A DNA stretch of 64,000 nucleotides from Branchiostoma belcheri (GCF_001625305.1 NW_017802379.1:7628412-7692411), one strand, 5' to 3'. Shown: positions 1 to 10,661, numbered from the stretch's first letter. Numbers and translations: made by a program. Notes: a model not told the origin generated them from the letters alone.

Positions 1-175
1 ACAGGTATCGTGCTTTTGGTACATGACCTCCTTGACAGCTGGCAGCTGGTGTTGTTTCCCTTGTAGGAAAGACTTGTAGTTACCATTGTGAATGAGAAGA
101 TGACACAATCACCATCACACTAGATCTAATCATTTCATGGAGGTCTGAGATCTATTAGTTCTTGTTCTTGATGGA
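1..175 (+). repeat. Interspersed repeat R1 (truncated by window start)
   Basis: Carries the recurring block ACATGACCTCCTTGACAGCT followed by a TGTTGTTTCCCTTG segment and GGAGGTCTGAGATCT. Related copies occur at 28799-28995, 41817-41965, 55403-55500 and 57785-57880 (+) and 30657-30800 (-). No coding capacity is seen. Class is unknown; a non-autonomous element is inferred from copy number. Confidence 0.6.
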
Positions 176-417
176 CCCGCCTCAGTGTGTGAGAAATCGG
201 GCGTTGGAGAGAAACTTTGGAAAGTTCACGGAGGTCAGATCCTGCCAACTGCGCTTGTCCACCCGGAAAACATAGACGTGAAGCAATCGATACAAAAACA
301 TCCTGATCCTGGCTAGCTTAGAGCAACCTGTCTGCTGTCTCATGACCCAGACATTTGTCAATGATTGTGATCTGCCAGGCGTGGTGACGTACTGATGTCA
401 TACTACCCACTACTACC

Positions 418-1243
418 GTGCTCAGTCACGGTTATGGATAGTCCACGCGTATCCAGAACCGTGCCTGGAGCAAATCTATATTCCTGGATCCGCGGAAACT
501 ATCCAGAACGTGCCTGGTCCTAACCATATCCCAATCACGGTTCTGGAGTCAATAGCTCTGCTGTGGACTACACGTTGGACAACAAAAACAATGTTGTACT
601 TTCGAAGATCTATGCTTTTTTGATAAGCCCTGAATCTTGACATGGAGTAGTGGATCTCAAGCTAGCATAACGCAAAATGTGGCTCCTGCCCTTTGAAAAA
701 AATGTCATACTAGTGAATATTATATTACACATTGTGTGAGTCATCTACGCACTTCTTCCAGGTCAGCGTTTGTGTGTGAGCGCGCGTTCCCTCACACACG
801 CGGTGGTAACAGGTGGTTCTCGTCAGAAGGCACGAGCCGGGAAAATTGATCAATTTCGTGGCTGATTGGTTCCATCGATTCCCAATCACTGTGCCACATG
901 GATGATATTTAAGGGTGCGTGGGTTGCCGGAGGGTTAGATGACTCACACAATGTGTAATGATTAATATTCACTGGTAAAAAAAACATTCAAAAAGCAGAA
1001 GCCACATTTTGCGTTATATGCTAGCTTGAGAACCACTATTCATGTCAAGATTCAGGGCTTTTCGAAACCCATAGAATTCGAAAGTACGTTGCCTTTGTTG
1101 TCAAGGCCGCCCAACGTGTAGTCCACAGCATGAGCTACTGCTTCCAGAACAGTGCCTGATTGGGATATGGTTCAGGCACGTTCTGGACAGATGTGTTCTA
1201 AGCACGGTTCTGGATACGCCTGACTGAGCACGGTTTTGTATAA
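418..1243. repeat. Large imperfect inverted repeat (about 320-bp arms)
   Basis: The left arm (418-746) and right arm (937-1243) are reverse complements with scattered differences. Matching landmarks include CCAGAACCGTGC against its complement near the outer ends, TAGTCCAC/GTGGACTA, AATCTTGACATG/CATGTCAAGATT, GCAAAATGTGGC/GCCACATTTTGC and TTACACATTGTGTGAGTCATCT/AGATGACTCACACAATGTGTAA at the inner ends. The 190-bp spacer contains a smaller hairpin (GTGTGTGAG/CTCACACAC, 771-798) and a TATTTAAG. No transposase is visible. It is most likely a foldback-type DNA element or MITE, old by arm divergence. Confidence 0.75.
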
Positions 1244-1837
1244 AGCACGGTTCTGGATACAGCATGAGCCTAATTTGCAATCAAGCCCAGCTTTCAAACC
1301 TATCTTGTCTTTATATCATATTTATATCATTGCACTAGTCTCTACCAGACTAACTACGCTGGCTATATATAGGAGAATGTTTGCCAGGGGAGTTTGGCCG
1401 CCTTGTAGGTTTGACTGGCCGCGCAGTTACGAAAGAAACTACCTCCCCGAGGCCGGACTCCCATGGCCAATTGTACTCTCTTTTTTTGTCGAATTCTACT
1501 ATCCGTATTCTAGATCCCGTAGAAAGGCCTGGTGGAGGCTATCATTGCATGCAGGAGCACATGTGTTGTCTCATTAGGCCAGGAGTTTTGTCTTTACCGG
1601 CGATTTCTCTGTTCAATCCAGGTGCACTAATGCTAATACAATCGAGTCTGTGACTAACGAGAATCCGCTTCATGATAAATTCAATCTGTTCCCCCCTGGA
1701 ATTGAACAATCAAAAACGTAATCTGATGGTAGGGCGTACAATTACATACTGAAGTCTAGCCCCGGGGTCATTGTACATATATACACACACAAAGATCGAA
1801 GATTTTGTCAACAGAGACTCCAACCACGATGTTGTGA
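1244..1837. other. No recognised feature
   Basis: AT-rich sequence. The open frames here (1236-1577 and 1381-1653) overlap in two frames, lack recognisable domains and begin inside the inverted-repeat arm, so they are treated as chance. Confidence 0.5.
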
Positions 1838-2129
1838 AAGGCATCCAATGCGATTTCAGAGCAGCAAAACTGGAAATATTCTGAATAAGGCAATCTTTAT
1901 GATATTGACACATACTGCTTCACATTAGCACATTACAATCATTATGTCATACTTTCGGTACTTAAAACTGGAGAAAGAAGACCCAAGATGAGTTCTATCT
2001 TATGGGAGGCACCCTAAAAACCAGTCAACGGTCCTTTCAGTAACCATTTTCCGTCAGAACTTTGGGTATTTTTGCTCCATGAGGGTCAATATATATTGGG
2101 ATAGTGTAGTTTCAACTCAGTCTGTAGAC

Positions 2130-3116
2130 TTCTTCTTCTTCGTTACCCCCACATAACCCCGCGAGGGGTGCCGTTAGGGGGGGGGAGAGGTCAAGGCTAA
2201 GGCGGGCAGGCCGCCAGCCCGGCCGGAATGACTCAACATTGGGAGCCATGACTACCGGGCCGGTAAGGAGTTCCACTGTGGAATGGTACGGGGAAAAAAG
2301 AAAATCTGTATGTGTCAGTGCGTGCGTTAATGGGCCGATATTTAAGAGAATGGCTCCCTCGGGTACGCCCCTGTGTGGGCAGCAAAAAACTGTCAATTTG
2401 GGTGTTAATTGCTACGGTGTTATGGACTATTTTGAAAAATGTTGTGAGGCGGGCGCTCCTCCTCCTTTCAGAGAGAAGAGGCCATTGCAGGTCGTTGAGC
2501 ATTAGTGTCACACTGCTAGTTCGCCTGTAGTCATTGAGGGTCACCCGGGCGGCCCTGCGCTGGACAGCCTCCACCGCCTGTATCCCTTTGATGGTATGCG
2601 GGTCCCAGACGGTGGCACTATATTCCAAGTGAGGCCGTACCAGCGCTTTATAGCAAGTGGCCTTGACCCTAGATGGACAATGGGTCAAGTTGCGCCGAAT
2701 GACCCCCAGAACTCTACCGGCTTTACTAGTGGTGTGTTTGATATGGGTGTCCCACCGCAAATCATCGGACAGATGTACTCCGAGATAGGGGTGGGATTTG
2801 ACACTGGTAAGGATTTCATTACAAAGTGTGTACTGTGTTAAGATGGGGTGTCTTTTGCGGGTTATATGGAGGATGTGGCACTTAGAAGGATTGAACGACA
2901 TAAGCCAACGGTTCTGCCATCCCGTTAGCGCATCAAGGTCAGACTGTAAACCTTGAGCGTCGGAGGGTTTAGTGATGATTCGGTAGATCAGGCAGTCGTC
3001 GGCGAATAGTCGAACATGTGAACTGACAGATTGTGGTAGGTCATTGATATACAGTAGGAAGAGCAGCGGGCCTAGCACTGTACCCTGCGGAACACCAGAG
3101 GTGACTTTGACGGTTT
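2130..3116 (-). mobile_element. 5-prime-truncated non-LTR retrotransposon (LINE)
   Basis: Minus-strand LINE end containing the second half of a reverse transcriptase frame, a GC-rich 3-prime UTR and a terminal (GAA)n/GAAGAAGAAG tail at 2130-2142. It sits inside an R5 repeat with TAGAC at both edges. The truncation just upstream of RT motif B is typical of target-primed insertion. A Jockey/CR1-like clade is plausible but not resolved by eye. Confidence 0.85.
2233..3115 (-). pseudogene. LINE reverse transcriptase, C-terminal part
   Basis: The translated frame contains RT motif B (SGVPQGTVLGPLLFLLYIND) about 20 residues in and the catalytic motif C as FADDCLIYR about 50 residues in. It is followed by a thumb region with YLGVHLSDDLRWDTH, LEYSATVWDPH and AVQRRAARV, all typical of non-LTR RT C-termini. 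The endonuclease and RT motifs 0-A are missing because the element is 5-prime truncated, so no functional enzyme is encoded. The annotated open frame runs a further 47 bp into flanking repeat; that extension is not LINE. The frame is unbroken over roughly 290 codons, suggesting a fairly recent insertion. Confidence 0.88.
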
Positions 3117-3316
3117 TAGACAAGTGCCTAGAAATATTAACTTTGAAAAATCGGGTTTCCAAGCCCTAAAAACTGCACTGAATGCCTTTAATGTATTAGG
3201 GTGGTGTCTCGTTTATAAATCCTACGTTTTAAGTCAAACCTTTGATCTATAGTGACACGAATCGAAGTTGAAAATTCTGACTGTCTTTTAATTTGTAAGC
3301 GGCGTCTTTCAATTTA

Positions 3317-3480
3317 CCGGTGCATTAGCTCAATCAGGTAGAGTGCTCGCTTTGTGACCGGGAGGTCGTGAGTTCAATGCCCGGCCGGGTCATACCAAAG
3401 ACTTAAACAAATAGTACATACTACTTTCTCTGCTTGGCACTCAGTATCTATGAGAAAGAGCTAGCCCTATTCTGTAGTGC
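3317..3480 (+). mobile_element. tRNA-derived SINE
   Basis: The head has a tRNA-like A box (TTAGCTCAATCAGGTAGAG) and a B-box-like GAGTTCAATGCC 40 bp downstream, followed by a non-tRNA body containing GCTTGGCACTCAGTATC. The B box is degenerate and the acceptor stem does not close cleanly, so a functional tRNA is unlikely. Confidence 0.6.
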
Positions 3481-4850
3481 TTGCACAAATTTGTGGCCCA
3501 AGAGCTAGAAAAATTGAGATGGGCATCACCCCTATGCTCTGCACAGAGTGAAACGGAGATCGGGACCGCCTCTCTACCGGTAGAGACTCAGATCAGAGCC
3601 GGATCTCTACCGGTAGAGTTGCCGATTCTATCAGGTCAGTGTTTGTGTGTGAGCGTGCGTGCGTGTATATGTACTCATGCCCCCCCCCCACCCCAAGGCT
3701 CAAAGGTCCACTTTTTTGGTCCACTTTTTATGTAAAGGTCCAAGATTTTTCTTTAGATGGACTGATTCGTATCACCAGAAGAAAAAATGTTGCCAATTAT
3801 CAGTCCCATCGCACAACATGAATCAAATGGATAAAAATCTTTGACTACTTGCCAAAACGTATTACTATTAAATACTCTTCAGATTCTCCAACTTCTGAAA
3901 CTTTCCATCCACCCGTATCTACCAGAATAAACGGTTTATAATGATTGATGATGACGACAATTAGTTTCCGCTTGTTCCGCAGTTTAAACCCTACAGCTAG
4001 GCTTATAGCTGTTATCCAGCTGGTTGTACGGATCCACGATGATAAAGTATTGATCCTCTGGGGACTCTGAACAAGACCGCCAGTTGTCGAAGTCTGATGA
4101 AACTTGATCTATCATTCTAATCTTTGATACAGAGTTTTGACCAGTTTGAATCCTGTCTCGGGACAAATCTGATACAAGGTGATACATCATCGGTACAGCC
4201 AGAGGCAACTGTAGATTCTAGACAGCCAGTCAAAACAAGTCCATTCATCAAGGATTTTGAATGATAAGTTTTCGGTGACACTTCAAAAACTTTCTATGGT
4301 TCATTGTCATGGAGGCAACACCTAGTGTCAAACACGGTTATATCAACATTTGGATCTGATGAATGTTTGTCACCAAACCTTTGATGAACTGTCATTTTCT
4401 TTTTCCTGCATATGGTGTACATATGATGTATTGCCTAGTCAAAATGCACGTCTGCAAAGTCTTGGAAAACTTCCAGATCAACAGAGCATTTATCAGATTC
4501 CGATGCCGGATTCAGAAAAGGTGTTTTTACACCGCTTGAGGTACCTTGAATCTATCCCGCCCGTAGGCGGCTATTCGTCTTAGTAAATCAAACCTGTCAC
4601 CCTGCTTTGGAACCGGTACAGGAGTTATCTTTCTCCTGATATTACTTTCGTAGCCGCAGGAAAAAAAAACATATGAAATGTCCCATACGAGCTACACAAG
4701 AATGAGGTTCTGTAAGGTAAAGACTACATCATAAACTAGAGTTCCGCGATCTTATACATTCGTCAAAATGATGCTAATCTCCACCAGTGACATACTATAA
4801 CGTTTCTCATTGATATGGTCTGTGTAAAGATAATATCATCATATAGCCAG
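3481..4850. other. No recognised feature
   Basis: Unique-looking AT-rich sequence. A short stretch at 3631-3660 (AGGTCAGTGTTTGTGTGTGA) resembles 761-790 in the large inverted repeat, and TCTACCGGTAGAG is duplicated at 3573 and 3607. No frame has recognisable domains. Confidence 0.4.
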
Positions 4851-4854
4851 AAGG

Positions 4855-5035
4855 CGTCGACCAATCAGAATGGTACATTTGCCATTGGTCATCAGGCCGT
4901 AACCTCAAAAGTGGTCGGTTACTGAAATAACTGACCACTTTTTGGACCGACCACTTTTTGGCTCCGCTCACTTGGTGGTTTATTCGGTGGTTTATTATCG
5001 CAACTGACCAGGAATTATCTCACCACATACACACC
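4855..5035. repeat. Possible MITE related to the 57885-58003 hairpin
   Basis: The right end (ACCAGGAATTATCTCACCAC, then ATACACACC) closely resembles the right end of the hairpin element at 57885-58003. Internally ACCAATCAGAATGG and GCCATTGGTCAT are inverted, and GACCACTTTTTGG is repeated. The left boundary is not resolved. Confidence 0.4.
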
Positions 5036-5385
5036 TTTATTAATATCAGTTTATAATCTTCTATTAAGAAGTAATTAAAGTTGGCCAAAGCAATTGCAAC
5101 GGTTTTGACAAGCGGTACAAAGGTATGAAGACAACTTCCATACCACTACTTCTTCTTTGTGAAACATTATCAATTTCTATTTCACCGATCCCGTATGTGG
5201 AATTGGAAGCCATCATTTTGTGAGCAAATGCAACGAAGTGCATTTTTGATTGTGTCATTAAGGCAGTCTAATGGCAGGAAAATTTGATTCTGGACACGAA
5301 AATTGGGAAATTACAAGAGAGAGGAAAGTGTTAAGCGAACAGCTGAACCTGTACAAACATTCGTACCATTTTCTATCTCCGACTT
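5036..5385. other. No recognised feature
   Basis: No repeat family or coding frame recognised. Confidence 0.4.
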
Positions 5386-5749
5386 CTGACACCGTTGCTC
5401 TAACGATATTGTTATTATCTTTTTTTTAATATTCAAACATCTAATCACAAGACGTGGTGACAGCACACTCACGTTCTGACACCGTTTCTCTAAGGATATT
5501 GTTTTTTTTTTAATATTCAAACATCTAATAACAAGACGTGGTGACGGCACACTCAAGTTTTTAAAAATTATATTAATGCAGCCACCAACACAGGTGATAA
5601 TACAATACTCATTTGTACCTGAGCGAAGTAAGGAAAGCCGTGTAAAATGCCTTTCCCAAGGGCACAAGATCGGTGGCATGTCAGGACTCGAACCCGGGAC
5701 TTCTTGATTCCGAGTCGAGCACGCTGCCGCTACACCACACGGCCCCACT
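5386..5749 (-). mobile_element. tRNA-derived SINE with duplicated 3-prime end
   Basis: The minus-strand head near 5749 has an A box (GTGTAGCGGCAGCGTG) and B box (CGGGTTCGAGTCC), then the body ACCGATCTTGTGCCCTTGGG shared with other copies. The 3-prime end (GTGCCGTCACCACGTCTTG) is present twice as a 90-bp tandem duplication, 5386-5475 and 5476-5565. It belongs to the subfamily seen at 45885, 48043, 56944 and 60641. Confidence 0.8.
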
Positions 5750-6516
5750 CGTTATTTTTTTTAGCAACATAGAAACTTACAGGACACAGTGGTGGGCAAT
5801 TCTAGCAGGTTGCTAATCGTAGCCCCACCACTGACAAAGAAGAGTACATGCAGTGATAAATAATAATAACAAAACAGCCACAAGTAACAAAACAGCAAAT
5901 AGGCAACATGGAAAAAAAGGATAATAATGTTTTGAAAAAGAATGGTTTTCCGTAGGCAGTTGAACACATTTAGTCAAGTCTAAGCCATGTTTTCAAAACA
6001 TTATCATCAACCTTGATTTTTTGCAATTGTGAGTTCATTGATTCATCAATTTTACTGTTTTCTAAATACTTTTTTTCATACACTCTCAATGCCTGATAGT
6101 TTACACAACTAAGAGATTCAGTAACATTTAAAATCTATGGTAAAACAACGTAAACCTAAATTGTAGAAGTACAATTTACTTATAACGTAGCTATCTCTTA
6201 ATTGCAAACGACAGACAAACAGAAATTCCAGGAAAAAAACTGTAAGAATAGCCTGTAGGTTTCTTCAGGCTATTCACCCGTCAAACCTGATTTAGACGTT
6301 GTTCCATCACCGGCGGCAATTATCTTTTGCACTGCTAATAATTAGTCTCTCCTCTTAACTGGCTCAAAACGCATTACAGTTCCATCCAACTGATGAGCCG
6401 AACCAAAACACGCAAATCTGACTGTCAGCTTGCGTTCTGTAATTGCAGAAAGGACGACTAACAATGTCATGCTACATTAAGAGTAATATCAACTATACAT
6501 AAATGTCTGAAGACGA
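5750..6516. other. No recognised feature
   Basis: AT-rich with homopolymer runs. A short inverted repeat AATAGCCTGTAGG...CAGGCTATT occurs at 6246-6275. No coding signal. Confidence 0.4.
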
Positions 6517-6872
6517 CGTTTTTAGGGCTTGGAGTTTTTAGGGCTTGGAAACCCGATTTTTCAAAGCCAATATTCTAGCTACTTACCTACATACTGAGTT
6601 GAAACCACACTATCCTAATGTATATTTACTAATGGGGCAAAAAGTCTGACGGAAAATTGTTACTGGAAGGACCCTTGGCTGATTTTTAGGGTACCACCCA
6701 GAAAATAAAGGACTCATCTTGAGGCTTGTTTCTGCAGTTTTAAAAGCCCGAAGTATGAAATACTGACTCAAATGTGCTAATGTGAAACACTATGTGTCAA
6801 TACCACAAAGGTTGCCTTATTCAGAATATTTCCAGTTTTGCTGCCTTGAAATCGCATTGGATGTCTTTAACG
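6517..6872 (+). repeat. Interspersed repeat R5, near full length
   Basis: Runs from TTTTTAGGGCTTGG (whose start is duplicated as two 19-bp steps) to TCGCATTGGATGTCTTTAAC. It aligns along its length with 18992-19338 and with the split minus copy at 1838-3168. The open frame at 6782-7072 falls partly in this repeat and is not considered a gene. Confidence 0.7.
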
Positions 6873-7338
6873 GGGCTGCGGCTACCGGAAGGAAACTCTC
6901 ATATCCATTGCTGAGTCCTTTCCTACTTTCTGGAATGGGAATAAACTTCTGGGTGCAGTACCGAACTCCTACTGCTAGGTGGCGCTGCGGTGTGAAGAAT
7001 CCGGTATCAAACGTGACTAAGCTTCTATCCCCCCTCATCACGCTTCATGACAAGATTAGTTTTGTCATTTAATAAAAAAGATACAATTTCCTTGTATTGG
7101 ATAAAGTGAGAGAATCACTTGTGGTTTTCAAGTCGCTGTTCTGTGAAGTAATCTCTTTACTTTCGAAATAAACTAAAGCATTTTTTACAAATTGCGTTAC
7201 ATCTCTAATCGTATTGTAATATTTCTACTCCAGTGTATGATAGAGATTTGGTAAATTTTGAATTATAACAACACTATATAAACTAGTACTTGAACAGGAA
7301 AAGTTAGAATTTACTGTCAAAAGTATACTAGAGTATTG
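6873..7338. other. No recognised feature
   Basis: AT-rich, no repeats or domains recognised. Confidence 0.4.
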
Positions 7339-7427
7339 ACATGCTATAATGTTATCATGAAAGTTCATCTGTGTTGGTAGTTACATGTTTAAAGTTAAAA
7401 CTTTAGATCCAACACAAAAATTCTCTC

Positions 7428-7470
7428 ACCTAGAGCTTTCAACCAGTCACTCTGGTCTTCCTCAGTAGAC
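7428..7470 (-). ncRNA. Hammerhead-ribozyme-like motif (left arm, F4)
   Basis: Minus strand, core 7433-7465: CUGAGGA, A, stem II GACCAG/CUGGUU closed by AGUGA, GAAA, then self-complementary AGCU with C as the predicted residue before cleavage. Stem I can form from UCUA and UAGG. Stem III is only the 2-bp palindrome, so a monomer could hardly fold; a dimer or an inverted neighbour would be required. Confidence 0.5.
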
Positions 7471-7644
7471 TGACCCAGTGAAGAACAAGACTATTTCTTG
7501 AGAGGGGTGAAGGAAGCCATTTACATCAGGGCCCATCACCCTACATTGAACCGCGACGGGGGCCGACATCGTCTACCAGATACCTTTGACCCAGTGTTGA
7601 CGTCACACTTCAAAGAAGCCACGTGACAAGCTTCACTGGGTCAG

Positions 7645-7685
7645 TCTACTGAGGAAGACCAGAGTGACTGGTTGAAAGCTCTAGG
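7645..7685 (+). ncRNA. Hammerhead-ribozyme-like motif (right arm, F4)
   Basis: Core 7649-7681 on the plus strand, with the same layout as the left arm: CUGAGGA, GACCAG-AGUGA-CUGGUU stem II, GAAAGCUC, and stem I UCUA/UAGG. The U at the last stem II position makes a G-U wobble. Confidence 0.5.
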
Positions 7686-7742
7686 TGAGAGAATTTTTGT
7701 GTTGGATCAAAAGTTTTAACTTTAAACATGCTATAATGTTAT

Positions 7743-8040
7743 TCGTTGTCCATCCTCTTATTTTGTTTTCATGTTACATGTAGCTCCCGGGCAATAACTT
7801 TCAACAAAACTTTCGTATTAAGGTCCTCCATGTATAAAGGAGATCAATGGTATCATTTGTAGACATCAGGATTTCCTTGCAACTGAATTGGAATTCCTAG
7901 TAAAGTTTTCAGAGCCATGCATGCCTCTAACTTTCACTATAGTAAGCACTTTGATAACCGGTACCCTTTAACCTAAGTTGCAAGGTGGTCAGTTCTAGTC
8001 TCATCNTGGAAAAAAACCGCCAAGATCCTGCGGATACCAC
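7743..8040. other. No recognised feature; one ambiguous base
   Basis: Contains a single N at 8006, the only ambiguous base noticed in the window, probably an assembly gap or polymorphism call. No feature recognised. Confidence 0.5.
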
Positions 8041-8060
8041 TTAAAACCGCTGCTGTAAAT

Positions 8061-8222
8061 TTATCCCTGGCGGCGGCGGAACCTGCTGCTGCGGTTGTCG
8101 CACACTGCTGAGTACGGGGCTGGAGGACGGATACCCTGCTGTTGAGGAGCCGCCTGTCTCACTCCCTGCTGCCCGGCATCCTGCACTCCCGCGGTAGGTA
8201 GTCTTGGTGCTCGTGGCGTCAT
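8061..8222 (-). CDS. Uncertain short Gln/Pro-rich ORF downstream of a promoter-like cluster
   Basis: A 53-codon minus-strand frame beginning ATGACGCCACGAGC, preceded by a splice-acceptor-like TTTGCACATGTAG. It is rich in Pro, Gln, Ala and Arg (for example APQQQGIRPPAPYSA). The overlapping frame 8041-8268 is also Gln/Pro-rich. It could be the truncated start of a retroelement ORF1 or gag, a host exon, or chance. No domain is recognised. Confidence 0.2.
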   Translation of the reverse strand: MTPRAPRLPTAGVQDAGQQGVRQAAPQQQGIRPPAPYSAVCDNRSSRFRRRQG

Positions 8223-8905
8223 ATCTACATGTGCAAACAATGTCCATTATAAAAGACGCCAATCCCACTGCAAAAACTTACACTACCCACCCGAGGGAGT
8301 CCCCACCATAGCGGAAAGAGAAGCACCGTACAGCCAAAGGACCAAGCGGCGAACCAACAAGGCCTGAGACTCCACTCAGGTACCCAATCCCTGCTAAAAC
8401 AATCACCACCCCAAAACCAGCAGACAAAAGAAAAATGCCTCCACCATTCAAATGCAAATGACCCAGGTGTGGAGGACCACGTGTAACGCCCGCTAACGGA
8501 AAATTCCAAAACGAAAACTCACGCATCCAAAAACCCGCAAACTTCTACACCCCAAAACCTCCACTAAGCTTGAGGTGCGAAAAAGAAAACAAAAAAAAAA
8601 CAACACACTAACAGCCAAACTAAACTCTCCCTCTAAGAAAAACCGAACTCACTCTAACAAGGCGCGCCTACCCTACCCGCTAACCGTGGCGCCACAAAAA
8701 ACACGCCGAAAATTCTGGACTCTCACTACCGTCTACACTAGCCAAACCTTGACCAAACTGGTCAGCGAGAATCCTTGCAGTTCTCCCCCAGGCACTCCGG
8801 TCTCCGCTCCGTGCTTCCTTCCTTGTCGAAACGCTGTCGTGCTGGTCGGACGGTAGACCTCCACGACGCTGCGACTCCAACCGGTCCGGGGGATGTTTCC
8901 AGTAA

Positions 8906-8961
8906 ATGCACAGAGTGAATGGGCTATCAGCCCCTTATATGGGGTGTGATGACGTCATTGG
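8906..8961 (-). promoter_or_regulatory. Promoter-like cluster: CCAAT, CRE and TATA
   Basis: On the minus strand CCAAT (8957-8961) abuts a perfect palindromic CRE, TGACGTCA (8950-8957), and about 10 bp further is ATATAAGG (8933-8940). A start near 8905 would be expected. Downstream (8890-8550) is relatively GC-rich and then contains a splice-donor-like GCGTGAGT at about 8520. No recognised gene follows. Could be an orphan or retroelement promoter. Confidence 0.35.
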
Positions 8962-9357
8962 CGGATTGATCCAATAATTAAGCAGTGAGAAAAGTTGTGT
9001 CGTCTTGTTGGTTATCTTTGGCGTGCACTGGTCGTTTCTGTAGATGTACATCGGCTGATCGGCCATACACACCGGGAACGGAGGGCGTCTGGACCGCTCA
9101 GACAAGCTCAAGTAGGCGACGAGTTTTCAGCGAACTAGCTGCTTTTCTTGGAACTGCTGTGAGCCTTTTATGACGGAATTTGAGTGGACAGGATAACGTT
9201 TGATGTGGATGTGTTTTTGTAATCCTTTGTTGGTAGGTTTGGGTCGAGAATACGAAGGTTAAGTTCAAATATGGGCTTTCTGAGGTACTACAGCAGCACA
9301 TTCCGGTTTGATATGTCTGTATGGAGGTAGATAAACTTAAGGCGGGATAAATATGCT
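8962..9357. other. No recognised feature
   Basis: No repeat family or coding domain recognised; small frames at 8985-9301 overlap on both strands. Confidence 0.4.
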
Positions 9358-9520
9358 CTTTTCGATAAGTGTGGTGGGATGTTTTACGTGCTCAAGATGT
9401 GTCTCTCCTTAAACACGGGACCTCCGGCTTTACGTCCTATCCGAGAAGACGTCCCTAACCGAAGCTAGGTGCTCATTTTTTCAAGTGAGGAAATAGGTTT
9501 CAAGTGCCTCCCAAGGGGGA
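9358..9520 (-). mobile_element. SINE subfamily B, partial
   Basis: Minus-strand body with GAGCACCTAGCTTCGGTTAG, GGACGTCTTCTCGGATAGG and GTAAAACATCCCACCACAC, matching the middle of the full copies at 10662-11025 and 22013-22374. The tRNA-like head is absent or unrecognisable. Confidence 0.65.
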
Positions 9521-10661
9521 CTGCTGGGGATCCAAACCCAAACCCAAAACTTTTAAGGTAACAACCCTTGCCACCTTCTATGTGCGTTACCAAATCTTTC
9601 GAACACATTTCGAACACATTTCGAACTTGCAGGAATTCAAAAGATAAAAAAATCACCGGTCATTTGAGTTCAAGAACATTGAAATTCACGCCAAGTCCAA
9701 CCACTCTGTAAGTTGTATGATCAGGAAATATAGTATTGACAACATAGTTTTCCCTCGTGATGAATCGTTATATTTACAGGCATGCAGCATAGAGCCAGGT
9801 TCACAGGTTCACAAGGTGAAAAATACGTATTGACAGCATAATAATGCTTCTCCTTTTCATGCTGCAACAAGACGACTACATATCACCCCAGGTTAAGTTC
9901 AAGAACATCATATTGATCGGGGTGTTTCTGGGTCACGACAGATTGATTTTTTCTCTCTTTAGTATTCAACTCCGATCAGACGATTTCCGTTTACTGAGAC
10001 CCTTGTTCGATCGTCTTTAAGAAAGCCATGATTTATTAAACCGATTTCTTAATTAGAAGATTCCCATGCCCATGGAGGAATGTTTATTGGATCGAAAAGT
10101 TTCCTTGAATACAATCTGGAATTTAATATCCACGTTATCGTGTGCAGTAGATTGAGTTTTGCTTCCATCAGTCATTTGCAGGTGACCTCTTTAGTACTAG
10201 TAACTCGATGGTGCGTGTATATCTAGATATCGAAGGCATCTCTTGCTCCCGTTTATATGGTACATGTAGGTACTACAATAATCGCAAATTCATCCCCGAC
10301 CGAATTCTAATGGCAAATAGCAATGGTAAAAGAACATTGAAACAGATTATGATATGAGATTAAAACAGTGCAAAGAACCGAAATGGTATATAATTCCATA
10401 TGGAAATGATGATAAATGAAGAAATTGATGCCTTTGATTTAAGATGTAATGCCTGACATCACAACTTAATAAAAGTATGATTTTTTTACCCTTTAGGACT
10501 GTTACGAAGATTGATACCTATTTGTAAGACACGAGACAAATACAACTACGGAATAAGGTCTCATGTGGTTTGCATGTAAACATAGTTGATCATTTTTAAA
10601 TTGAATGATTCGTATTCTATCAGTAAGCATTACATAAGGGAATTGTGATAGTCAGCTACTC
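9521..10661. other. No recognised feature
   Basis: AT-rich. TTTCGAACACATTTCGAAC is a small direct duplication near 9597. No coding signal. Confidence 0.4.

Larger units (their letters stand above)
1838..3168 (-). repeat. Interspersed repeat R5, split by a LINE
   Basis: On the minus strand this copy runs from about 3168 (TTTTTAGGGCTTGGAAACCC) to AGGCATCCAATGC at about 1838. It matches plus-strand copies at 6517-6872 and 18992-19338. The copy is interrupted at 2130-3116 by a LINE fragment; TAGAC occurs at both junctions (2125-2129 and 3117-3121) as a candidate target-site duplication. Joining across the LINE restores the alignment to the 6517 copy. Class unknown. Confidence 0.7.
7339..7742 (+). 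mobile_element. Family F4 element: inverted hammerhead-like arms, 17-bp duplication
   Basis: An identical 17-bp direct repeat, ACATGCTATAATGTTAT, flanks the element (7339-7355 and 7726-7742). Inside, roughly 100-bp arms (7383-7483 and 7629-7731) are near-perfect inverted copies, and each contains a hammerhead-like core. The centre (7500-7625) holds GAAGCCATTTACATCAGGGC and a TGACGTCAC segment shared with 22925, 56030 and 59671. The long duplication fits target-primed retrotransposition better than cut-and-paste transposition. No protein is encoded. Confidence 0.75.

Noticed and set aside
3317-3395. Genuine tRNA gene
   Set aside because: A and B boxes are present but the stems do not close and a SINE body follows.
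8225-8526. Two hydrophobic minus-strand frames
   Set aside because: They overlap in different frames in a likely leader or intron of the promoter-like unit; no domains or consistent start.
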